Below the pieces are notes generated by a model. It was not told the DNA's origin and ran no database searches. It worked only from the letters and a program-made list of their open reading frames with translations. From Micromonospora sp. WMMD1082 (lineage in GTDB: Bacteria; Actinomycetota; Actinomycetes; Mycobacteriales; Micromonosporaceae), in contig NZ_JARUBM010000002.1 in NCBI RefSeq assembly GCF_029626175.1, positions 2,170,001 to 2,234,000 of the forward strand: 64,000 bases of DNA. The letters run 5' to 3'. Position 1 is the stretch's first letter. Every line of letters begins with the position of its first letter. Shown one piece after another: positions 56,332 through 64,000 of this stretch. The position numbers were made by a program, and so were the translations under genes.

Positions 56332-56341
56332 GCGTGAACAC
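56324..56341. promoter_or_regulatory. Palindrome at the Lrp start
   Basis: GTGTTCA-TGCG-TGAACAC is a perfect 7-4-7 dyad that includes the lrp start codon. It faces hppD, 133 bp away. Lrp proteins often bind their own promoter, so it may be an autoregulatory site. Confidence 0.6.
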
Positions 56342-56362
56342 CATACCGTTTGTGCAACCTGA

Positions 56363-57679
<1,317 letters not shown>

Positions 57680-57715
57680 CACTGTCGGGCGTGACCCCGC
57701 CCTCCGCAGCTCCGA

Positions 57716-57755
57716 CGCCGCCGGCCGGCGGGACTCCGTGCCACGGCCGGCGGCG
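57716..57755 (+). terminator. Hairpin after hppD
   Basis: CGCCGCCGGCC (57716-57726) pairs perfectly with GGCCGGCGGCG (57745-57755) around an 18-base loop, 37 bp past the hppD stop. Confidence 0.65.
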
Positions 57756-57854
57756 TTGCGCCGCCCGCTCGGCTGCGCCGCCGGGCCCATCCCGTCGACG
57801 CGGGGGCAGGGCGGGCAGCCGCGGACGAGCGTCAGCCGTCGTTAAGGTGTCGAG

Positions 57855-57884
57855 GTGAATGAGCGCAGCGAGGCCGCGTCGTGA
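57855..57884 (+). other. Nine-codon ORF overlapping the RDD gene start
   Basis: GTG at 57855 encodes VNERSEAAS, and its TGA overlaps the RDD start as GTGA. It resembles the opening MSERGER of the mini-ORFs before fumA, and the GAGCGCAGCGAG DNA core is shared with that region in part. A leader peptide for coupled translation is possible. Confidence 0.35.
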
Positions 57885-58804
57885 GCGTGGCACCCGGTTG
57901 GTACGTCGATCCCGCCGACCCGCAGACCCGCAGGTACTGGGACGGCGAAGGGTGGATCGGCGCGCCCATCCCGGTCGACGCCACACCGCCCGAGGGACCG
58001 CCGCCACCCGAACCCGAGCCGGCGCCTGAGGCCGCGCCCACGTCCCCGGCCGCCGGGTCCGCCACGTCGTCCGCCGCCGCGCCACCCGCCACCGACCTCC
58101 CCACCGGCGGCACCCCGCAGGCCGCCTGGCAGCAGGGTCCGCCAGCCGGCTGGCCGGCCGGCGCAGCGCAGGGTCCGCCCCCGGGCTGGCCGTACCCGAC
58201 CTGGCCCGGGCGCCCGCCGGAGCCCCGGCCGCACGGGCTGCCGCTGGCCTCGTTCGGTGCCCGGCTGAGCGCCCGGCTGATCGACCTCGTCGTCGTCTTC
58301 GCGCTCAACGCGCTGGTGAACGGCTGGTTCGTCTGGCGCTACGTCCAGGAGCTCACCCCGCCCCTGAACGAGTTCTGGCGCCGGGTGCAGGCCCAGGACC
58401 GCACCACCGATCCGCTGCCCGCCGCCGGCGACCAGGCCGGCGCGCTGATCGTGGTGATCCTGCTGATCGCCACCTCGCTCTGGCTGGCGTACGAGGTGCC
58501 GTCCATGGCCGCCAGCGGCCAGACCTTCGGCAAGCGGGTGCTGCGCGTCAAGGCGGTGCCGGTCGAGGCGGACGCACCGCTGGGCTTCGGCCGGGCGCTG
58601 CGCCGGTGGAACACCCTCGGCCTGCCCACCCTGCTCTGGTACTGCTGCGGCCTCGGCCTGCTGCTCCAGCTCATCGACGCGCTTTCCCCGCTCTTCGACC
58701 ACCCGCTGCGGCAGGCGCTGCACGACAAGCGGGCGCAGACCGTGGTGGTCCAGCTTCCCCGCACCCCCGACGACCGCGCCAACCCCCCGGGAGAGACCTC
58801 ATGA
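57881..58804 (+). CDS. RDD family membrane protein with DUF2510 head
   Basis: A 307-residue protein. A DUF2510 segment opens it (APGWYVDPADPQTRRYWDGE, residues 4-23), followed by a Pro/Ala-rich linker to about 120. The RDD domain begins PLASFGARLSARLIDLVVVF near 123-142 with the Arg-Asp pair, then a helix VVILLIATSLWLAYEV and the second signature QTFGKRVLRVKAV near 213. Three or four membrane helices. Function unknown; RDD proteins may transport ions or small solutes. GTG at 57881. The stop overlaps the aminotransferase start as ATGA. Confidence 0.87.
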   Translation: MSVAPGWYVDPADPQTRRYWDGEGWIGAPIPVDATPPEGPPPPEPEPAPEAAPTSPAAGSATSSAAAPPATDLPTGGTPQAAWQQGPPAGWPAGAAQGPPPGWPYPTWPGRPPEPRPHGLPLASFGARLSARLIDLVVVFALNALVNGWFVWRYVQELTPPLNEFWRRVQAQDRTTDPLPAAGDQAGALIVVILLIATSLWLAYEVPSMAASGQTFGKRVLRVKAVPVEADAPLGFGRALRRWNTLGLPTLLWYCCGLGLLLQLIDALSPLFDHPLRQALHDKRAQTVVVQLPRTPDDRANPPGETS

Positions 58805-59901
58805 CCGATCGACGAGACCAGCCGTCAGTGCGGCTGACCCGCGCCGACCTGGACGCGCTGCCCAACTACGTACCCGGCCGCAGCCCGGCCGACCTGGCCC
58901 GGGAACTGGGCCTGCCCGAGGCCATCAAGCTGGCCAGCAACGAGGTGCCGTACGGCCCGCTGCCGGGCGTCGTGGAGGCCGTCGCCGAGGCCGCCGCCGG
59001 GGTGCACCGCTACCCGGACATGGGCGTCGTCGCGCTCCGCCAGGCGATCGGCGAACGGTACGGGGTGGACCCCGACCGGGTGGCGACCGGCTGCGGCTCG
59101 GTGGCGCTGGCCGAGCACCTGGTGCGGGCCACCTGCCTGCCCGGGGACGAGCTGGTCTACCCGTGGCGCTCGTTCGAGGCGTACCCCATCATCGCGGCGA
59201 CCAGCGGCGCGACCAGCGTGCAGGTGCCCAACGACGCCGGGCACGGGCACGACCTGACGGCGATGGCGGCGGCGGTGACCGACCGCACGCGCATGGTCCT
59301 GGTCTGCAACCCGAACAACCCGACCGGCACCGCCGTACGCCGGGCCGAGTTGGACCGCTTCCTCGACGCCGTGCCGGACGACGTGCTGGTGGTGATCGAC
59401 GAGGCGTACCGGGAGTTCGTCACCGATCCCGAGGTGCCGGACGGGCTGAGCTACGCCGACCGGCCGAACGTGGCGGTGCTGCGCACCCTGTCCAAGGCGT
59501 GGGGCCTCGCCGGCCTGCGGATCGGCTTCCTGATCGCGCAGCCCACGGTGGCAGCGGCGGTACGCAAGGTCGTCACGCCGTTCTCCAGCAACGCGGCCGC
59601 CCAGTCGGGGGCACTGGCCGCGCTGGCCCAGGCGGACGAGGTGCGCCGGCGGTGCGCGCTGGTGGTGGCCGAACGCGAGCGGGTCAGCGAGGCATTGAGC
59701 AAGCTCGTCCCGGGCGTGCCGGCGAGCCAGGCGAACTTCGTCTGGCTGCCGCTGGCCGACCGGGCGGTGGAGTTCGGCCGGGCGTGCGAGTCGCGCGGCG
59801 TGATCGTCCGCCCGTTCCCCGGGGACGGGGTTCGGGTCACCATCGGCACGCCGGACGAGAACGACGCCTTCCTGGCCGCGGCCGAGGCGGCGCTGGGCTG
59901 A
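58801..59901 (+). CDS. pat: Aromatic aminotransferase (Pat/HisC-like)
   Basis: PLP-dependent fold-type I aminotransferase of 366 residues. IKLASNEVPYGPLPGVVEAV near 41-60 is the substrate loop, VCNPNNPTGT near 168-177 and DEAYREFV near 200 bind PLP, the Schiff-base Lys is in RTLSKAWGLAGLRIGF near 230, and the C-terminal Arg lies in GDGVRVTIGTPDENDAF. The order and spacing match the actinobacterial phenylalanine/tyrosine aminotransferase that is related to HisC. Close to hppD, it could make 4-hydroxyphenylpyruvate from tyrosine. ATG at 58801 overlaps the RDD stop. Histidinol-phosphate aminotransferase is the alternative. Confidence 0.87.
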   Translation: MTDRRDQPSVRLTRADLDALPNYVPGRSPADLARELGLPEAIKLASNEVPYGPLPGVVEAVAEAAAGVHRYPDMGVVALRQAIGERYGVDPDRVATGCGSVALAEHLVRATCLPGDELVYPWRSFEAYPIIAATSGATSVQVPNDAGHGHDLTAMAAAVTDRTRMVLVCNPNNPTGTAVRRAELDRFLDAVPDDVLVVIDEAYREFVTDPEVPDGLSYADRPNVAVLRTLSKAWGLAGLRIGFLIAQPTVAAAVRKVVTPFSSNAAAQSGALAALAQADEVRRRCALVVAERERVSEALSKLVPGVPASQANFVWLPLADRAVEFGRACESRGVIVRPFPGDGVRVTIGTPDENDAFLAAAEAALG

Positions 59902-59950
59902 CGGGGCTGGGCTGACGTGCGTTTGGGCTGACGGCGTTTGGGCCGACGGG

Positions 59951-61201
59951 TCACGTCGCGGCGACGATCAGCGGTTCCGAGGTGAAGTAGTACCGCTGGT
60001 CGTCCCCGTCGGGGTCGACCGGTTGGCGCAGCCGTTCCACCACCACGTACCCGTCGGCCGCGTACGCGGCGCCCGGTGCCCACCCGGTGCCGTCGGACCC
60101 GACGTCGAGGACGAACCGGGACAGCTGCGCGCCGGTGGCCGGGTCGAACGTGACGAGTTCGTTCTCCTGCGTCAGGACGTGGACCCGGCCGGGCTGGACG
60201 GCGATCACCCGGCCGGGACCGACGTCGGCCCGCCAGCGTGGCACGCCGCCGGAGACGGCACGGCCGAGGAGCACCCCGTCGACCATGCTGACCACCGTCT
60301 GGTCGACCAGCTCGGCACCCGGGCCGTCCAGGGGCCGCACCGGGGTCGGATCACCGGAGCCGAGCAGCCAGGCCCGGGCGACCACGTCCCCCGACCCGGC
60401 GGTCCGCAGCGCGGCGCAGCCGGCACCGCCCGGCCCACAGCCGATCGGCGTCGCCGTCAACTCGTCACCGGCACCCGGTGGTCGCCATTGGCGGCCCACC
60501 GCACCGGTCGCCGCATCACGGAACTCCACCACCGCCGGCCCGTCGCAGCGGTCCACCGTGAGCAGCTGGCCAGCCGTACTCGTGCCGACCGGCTCGCGGC
60601 AGCCGGCGCCCACCGGGGACCGCCACAGCTGCCCGCCGTCGGCCAGGTCGACCGCCCGGACCTCACCGGCACCGGAGGTGACCACCGCCTCGCGGCCGTC
60701 GACCGTCCTGCTCACCGAGAGCCCGCTCGGCTGCCAGACGGTGGCCGTGCCGGTGCGCCGCGTTGCGCGCTCCCGCTCCGGCTCCGGTCCGTCGGCTCGC
60801 CAGGCGACCCGCCCGGTCCGCGCGTCGAGCGCCACCAGACGCCCGTCGGACCACCGGCTCACCACCGTCGTCCCGCTCGCCACCACCGCGTCCAGGGTCG
60901 CCGGCCACCGCCGGTAGGACCAGTGCGGGGTGCCACGGTGGCGGCCGTCGACCGGCTGGTCGGCGTAGACCTGGCGCGATGCCGCGTACACCCGGAGCCG
61001 GCCGTCGACGATCAACGGGGCGACCGGCAGGCGGCCAATCACCCCGGCCTCCGGCGCGCCGAGCGCCGGGTAGCCGCCCCGCGCGGTGGTGCTGACCTCG
61101 GCCGGCGCCAGGACGCGGTACGCGACGACCGCGACCGCCGCGGCGACACCCACCGCTGTCACCGCCGCCACGATTCGCCGCTGACCCGTCACCCGCCCCA
61201 T
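59951..61201 (-). CDS. Membrane-anchored PQQ-like beta-propeller protein
   Basis: 416 residues with an N-terminal membrane helix (IVAAVTAVGVAAAVAVVAYR, residues 10-29) and an extracellular propeller with blades such as GRLVALDARTGRVAWRADG, EVRAVDLADGGQLWRSPVG, VEFRDAATGAVGRQWRPP and ELVTFDPATGAQLSRF. Cys pairs (GCREPVG, DRCDG, GCGPGGAGC) suggest disulfides. It has the same layout as the protein at 51971-53446, so the two may be distant paralogues. ATG at 61201. Role unknown. Confidence 0.8.
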   Translation of the reverse strand: MGRVTGQRRIVAAVTAVGVAAAVAVVAYRVLAPAEVSTTARGGYPALGAPEAGVIGRLPVAPLIVDGRLRVYAASRQVYADQPVDGRHRGTPHWSYRRWPATLDAVVASGTTVVSRWSDGRLVALDARTGRVAWRADGPEPERERATRRTGTATVWQPSGLSVSRTVDGREAVVTSGAGEVRAVDLADGGQLWRSPVGAGCREPVGTSTAGQLLTVDRCDGPAVVEFRDAATGAVGRQWRPPGAGDELTATPIGCGPGGAGCAALRTAGSGDVVARAWLLGSGDPTPVRPLDGPGAELVDQTVVSMVDGVLLGRAVSGGVPRWRADVGPGRVIAVQPGRVHVLTQENELVTFDPATGAQLSRFVLDVGSDGTGWAPGAAYAADGYVVVERLRQPVDPDGDDQRYYFTSEPLIVAAT

Positions 61202-61251
61202 GCCGCACCTCCGCACGGCACCCTACCCAGCGGCCGGTACCGGGCCCGGAG

Positions 61252-61719
61252 TCAGGCCGCCTCGGTCCGCCGGCCGGCGGCGGCGGCCAGCGCGGCGATG
61301 TCCTGCCGCAACGCCTTCTCCGCGGCCCGCACGGCCAGGCCACCGAGCAGCAGCGCGACGGCACGTCCGGAGGTCGCGGCGGGCTGCGCCTGCACCGTGA
61401 CCCGGACCTCGGTGTACCTGCGTCGGCGTCGGCGCACGTCACGCAGCGTCCAGGTGATCCGGTAGTCGACCCGGTCACCGGGCGAGCCGAGCACCAGCCG
61501 CCGGGGCGGCTCGGCCACCAGCACGACGAACTCCTCGACCACCGTGCCGCCGTCCGGCCGGACCCGGATCTCGCGCCACGACGTGCCCGGCCCGAACGCC
61601 CCCGTGGTGAGCATCTCGACCGGACCGCCACCGGGCGTGCGCCGGGGGTGTTCGGTGAGCACCCGCCACAGGTCGGCCGCAGGCGCCTCGACCAACCCGT
61701 TGACCGCCACCGTCGACAT
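61252..61719 (-). CDS. SRPBCC family protein
   Basis: A 155-residue single-domain START/Bet v1-like protein that binds hydrophobic ligands in a deep cavity. The opening STVAVNGLVEAPAADLWRVL, then GPGTSWREIRVRPDGG and DYRITWTLRDVRRRRR, and the long C-terminal helix EKALRQDIAALAAAAGRR follow the family pattern. ATG at 61719 has GGGAGG ahead. Substrate unknown; a polyketide cyclase or dehydrase-type role is only one possibility. The gene ends 50 bp before the start of the propeller protein. Confidence 0.8.
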   Translation of the reverse strand: MSTVAVNGLVEAPAADLWRVLTEHPRRTPGGGPVEMLTTGAFGPGTSWREIRVRPDGGTVVEEFVVLVAEPPRRLVLGSPGDRVDYRITWTLRDVRRRRRRYTEVRVTVQAQPAATSGRAVALLLGGLAVRAAEKALRQDIAALAAAAGRRTEAA

Positions 61720-61807
61720 GCCACCTCCCGTGGCACCGACGGTACGCGGCGTTACCCGGCTCGGGGCCCCCGGACGGAGAATCCTCCGCCGGAGACCCCT
61801 GCGGGCG

Positions 61808-62026
61808 TCAGTTCGCGAAGTGTCCCGCCCGGATCGCGTCGACGAAGGCGGTCCAGCCCGGCGGGCTGATCTCCAGCACCGGCCCGCCCTGGTCCTTCGA
61901 GTCGCGTACGCCCACCACGCCGTGGACACGGGCCAGATTGTCGGCCACCTCCACGCAGAGGCCCTGGTCGTTGGAGCGGCTGCTGGTCCGCCAGACCGCG
62001 CCCACGAGATCGTGCATCGTCGTCAT
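61808..62026 (-). CDS. DUF397 protein (no adjacent regulator)
   Basis: A 72-residue DUF397 protein: WRTSSRSNDQGLCVEVADNL near 12-31, VVGVRDSKDQGGPVLEISPP near 37-56, then WTAFVDAIRAGHF. Unlike the copy at 45453 it has no XRE/DUF5753 gene beside it, so its partner must be elsewhere or lost. ATG at 62026 or 62017 (nine bases after GGGAG) can start it. Confidence 0.88.
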   Translation of the reverse strand: MTTMHDLVGAVWRTSSRSNDQGLCVEVADNLARVHGVVGVRDSKDQGGPVLEISPPGWTAFVDAIRAGHFAN

Positions 62027-62141
62027 CTCCCTCAGCTTTCGACGTGCCGCCGCCCCGCACCGGGCCGACCGAGGCGGGGGGCACCGGCCGGCCCGGCGCG
62101 ACGTGGCGACGGAATTCCGAGGCGATCAACGAACGCGGTGG

Positions 62142-62174
62142 GTCCTTGATCGCACAGCGGGTGCGATCAAGGAC
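62142..62174. repeat. Palindrome D / likely terminator of the FAH operon
   Basis: GTCCTTGATCGCAC (62142-62155) and GTGCGATCAAGGAC (62161-62174) form a perfect 14-bp stem with a 5-base loop, 18 bp past the end of the FAH gene. Placement suits a terminator; its TGATC core links it loosely to the other palindromes. Confidence 0.8.
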
Positions 62175-62192
62175 AGGGCTGTCGGGTTCAGG

Positions 62193-63389
62193 TCAGTACG
62201 ACGGCAGGACGGTCCCCGTCACCTCGCCCAACGCGATGGTGCTGCCATCGGGTCCGGCGGCGGTGGCGGTGATCGTCACCGTGTCGCCGTCGGCGAGGAA
62301 GGTGCGTTCCACCCCGCCCACGGCGACCGGCTCGGTGCCGCCCCAGCTGAGTTCCAGGAAGGAGCCGACCTGGTCGCGCCGGGGGCCCGAGATGGTGCCG
62401 GAGGCGTAGAGGTCGCCGGTGCGCAGCGAGGCGCCGTTGACGGTCAGGTGCGCCAGTTGCTGCGCCGGCGTCCAGTACATGCCGGCGAAGGGCGGCTCGC
62501 TGACCGGCTCGCCGTTCCAGCTCACCGTCAGCCGCAGGTCCAGTCCCAGGTGCGGCTCGTCACGCAGGTAGTCGGCCACCGGCGGGTCCTGCACCGGCGC
62601 CGGCACGAGGGCGTGCCGCAGCGCCTCCAGCGGGGTCACCCACGCGGCGACCGAGGTGGCGAACGACTTGCCCAGGAACGGCCCGAGGGGCTGGTACTCC
62701 CAGGCCTGGATGTCCCGCGCCGACCAGTCGTTGACCAGCACCACGCCGAAGACGTGATCGGCGAAGTCGGCGGCGGCCACCCGACGCCCGAGCGGGCTCG
62801 GCACGCCGACCACGAATCCGACCTCGGCCTCGATGTCCAGGCGCGCCGAGGGGCCGAAGACCGGCCCCTCGGCGCCGGGCCGCTGGCCGTGCGGGCGTAC
62901 CACCGGCGTGCCGGAGACCACCACCGTGCCGGCCCGACCGTGGTAACCGATGGGCAGGTGCTTCCAGTTCGGCAGCAGCGGCGGCTGGCCGGGGCGGAAG
63001 ATCTGGCCCACGTTGGCGGCGTGGTGCTCGGACGAGTAGAAGTCCACGTAGTCGGCCACCTCGAAGGGCAGCTCCATCCGCACCTCGTCCACCGGCACCA
63101 GCAGCGGCTCCACCGCCGCCCGGTGCGCGGCGTCGGTGAGCAGTTCGGTGATCCGCTGCCGCACGGCGAGCCACTGCGGGCGGCCCAGCGCCAGGAACGC
63201 GTTCAGCGTCGGCCGACACAGCGCCCCGCCGGCCAGCACCAGCTCAGCCGCCTCCGCCCCGGCCAGGTCCAGCACGAGATCACCGACGCGTACGCCGATG
63301 CGCGGCTCGCCGTCGCCCGCGCGGAACACCCCGTACGGCAGGTGGTGCACCCCGTACCCGGAACCGTCCGCGCCCGTCACCCAGGTCAT
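62193..63389 (-). CDS. fahA: Fumarylacetoacetase
   Basis: Cleaves fumarylacetoacetate into fumarate and acetoacetate, the last step of tyrosine degradation. 398 residues, the length of the eukaryote-like FAH family. DYVDFYSSEHHAANVGQIFR near 93-112 holds the metal-binding Asp and the active-site His; GYHGRAGTVVVSGTPVVRP near 129 and LDIEAEVGFVVG near 168 carry further metal ligands; VNDWSARDIQAWEYQPLGPF near 205-224 is the Asp-Trp-Arg substrate region, followed by GKSFATSVAAWVTP. ATG at 63389 overlaps the upstream stop as ATGA. The fumarate made can feed the two fumarases nearby. Confidence 0.95.
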   Translation of the reverse strand: MTWVTGADGSGYGVHHLPYGVFRAGDGEPRIGVRVGDLVLDLAGAEAAELVLAGGALCRPTLNAFLALGRPQWLAVRQRITELLTDAAHRAAVEPLLVPVDEVRMELPFEVADYVDFYSSEHHAANVGQIFRPGQPPLLPNWKHLPIGYHGRAGTVVVSGTPVVRPHGQRPGAEGPVFGPSARLDIEAEVGFVVGVPSPLGRRVAAADFADHVFGVVLVNDWSARDIQAWEYQPLGPFLGKSFATSVAAWVTPLEALRHALVPAPVQDPPVADYLRDEPHLGLDLRLTVSWNGEPVSEPPFAGMYWTPAQQLAHLTVNGASLRTGDLYASGTISGPRRDQVGSFLELSWGGTEPVAVGGVERTFLADGDTVTITATAAGPDGSTIALGEVTGTVLPSY

Positions 63390-64000
63390 GCCCGGTAGCC
63401 CCCGTTCACCAGCCCCAGCCGGATCAGATCGGTCAGTGGTTCCACGATGCTGCACGAGCCGAACCCGATCCACAGCGGGCGGGCCACGTCGTGTCGGCCC
63501 TCGGTCGCCTGCACCAGCGGTCGCTCGTCGCGCACGGTGAGCAGCTCGGCGACGGCGTCCACGGCGGCACCGTCGGCGGCGGCCAGCGTCGCGGCGAGCA
63601 CGTTGCCGAACCCGTGGTGGGTGAAGCCGGTCTCCGGGTCAACGTGGCGCACCGCGTGGTGCAACCCGGCGGTGAGCTTGAAGGGCACCTGGCGGTCCCG
63701 GCAGGCCCCGATCACCGCGGCCAGTTCGGCCGGGCTGGGGAAGAGTTCGGCGGCCAGCCCACCGGTGCGGAACTTGGCGGCGACGGGCACCCCCGAGGCG
63801 CGGGCGGCGGCCAGCGCGTCCAGCGCCGACATCAGCCCGAAGGTCAACGGGATCTCGGCGTAGACGGTCGATCCGGCGGTGCGGCCCAGCTCGACCAGCT
63901 CGGCGGTGCCGGGCAGCGGGTCCTCGCCGCGCCGGGCCACGGCCGCCTCGACCTGGCGGATCTCGATACGCGGATCCGCCTCCACGCACGCCTTGCCGAG
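63386..64000 (-). CDS. Unknown protein coupled to fahA (C-terminal part)
   Basis: The frame is open to the right edge, so the N-terminus lies outside; about 204 residues are seen. IRQVEAAVARRGEDPLPGTA and then GSTVYAEIPLTFGLMSALDA suggest a TIM-barrel-like or synthase-like strand-helix pattern, with GVPVAAKFRTGG, VPFKLTAGLHHAVRHVDPET and HHGFGNVLAATLAA following. The KFRTGG and FKLTAGLHHA strands look like substrate-site segments. I do not recognise a named family. ATGA coupling to fahA strongly suggests a role in tyrosine or homogentisate breakdown, but the reaction is unknown. Confidence 0.75.
   Translation of the reverse strand, partial: LGKACVEADPRIEIRQVEAAVARRGEDPLPGTAELVELGRTAGSTVYAEIPLTFGLMSALDALAAARASGVPVAAKFRTGGLAAELFPSPAELAAVIGACRDRQVPFKLTAGLHHAVRHVDPETGFTHHGFGNVLAATLAAADGAAVDAVAELLTVRDERPLVQATEGRHDVARPLWIGFGSCSIVEPLTDLIRLGLVNGGYRA

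Overview
The window is high-GC DNA (around 70% by eye) from an actinomycete, most likely Micromonospora or a close relative in the Micromonosporaceae. The signs are frequent GTG starts, GTGA/ATGA start-stop overlaps, DUF397 and DUF5753-type regulators, a DUF3263 protein, a DUF4032 kinase-like protein, an EamA/CGNR pair, and short intergenic palindromes. No replication, conjugation or phage genes are seen. The text reads as ordinary chromosome with one clearly accessory block.

Layout. 1-2474: end of a DUF3263 gene and a two-gene ABC-2 exporter with a doubled ATAC-N3-GTAT operator. 2594-6683: an amino-sugar catabolic locus, with a DeoR repressor divergent from SIS isomerase, ROK kinase and NagA. 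6693-10035: DUF4032, PAP2 phosphatase and APC permease. 10173-11885: a secreted GH43 arabinofuranosidase with a CBM42 domain behind a LacI-type operator. 11923-14237: 2,2-dialkylglycine decarboxylase with its divergent LysR regulator. 14371-14735: a decayed copy of an APC permease.

14789-27106 is the accessory block. A 1199-aa LamG/DNRLRE secreted protein is followed by a 2206-aa RHS protein ending in an EndoU nuclease, then a MafI-like immunity gene and a strong terminator. Downstream lies AT-richer debris: a broken immunity-sized ORF, a GRAM-domain ORF, a short scrap matching the RHS core, and an unknown 165-aa protein. It looks like a polymorphic-toxin locus with the remains of an earlier toxin tip.

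27327-36890: RCK-type ion channel protein, MSMEG_6728-family protein, CrtU-like oxidoreductase, ASCH protein, a four-gene glycan block (GT2, GT4, methyltransferase, unknown) and tRNA-Thr(TGT). 37211-45451: MsiK-type ATPase, rlmB, cysS, IclR, AbiEi/DUF559, HAD, EamA and CGNR. 45453-47288: a DUF5753/DUF397 regulator pair and two small unknown genes. 47382-51882: class II and class I fumarases on either side of a RAMA/DUF3800-like cassette. The class I fumarase is preceded by two tandem 80-bp repeats, each encoding a 27-aa peptide joined by ATGA overlaps to the next frame.

51971-64000: PQQ-propeller membrane proteins, an MFS exporter with an ArsR-type regulator, and a tyrosine-degradation region: Lrp regulator, HppD, aromatic aminotransferase, fumarylacetoacetase and a coupled protein of unknown function that runs off the window. 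Together these would convert tyrosine to 4-hydroxyphenylpyruvate, then homogentisate, and finally fumarate plus acetoacetate. The homogentisate dioxygenase and the isomerase are not in view. The most notable observations are the tandem coupled mini-ORFs before fumA, the EndoU/MafI toxin locus with its debris, and the RAMA/DUF3800-like cassette.
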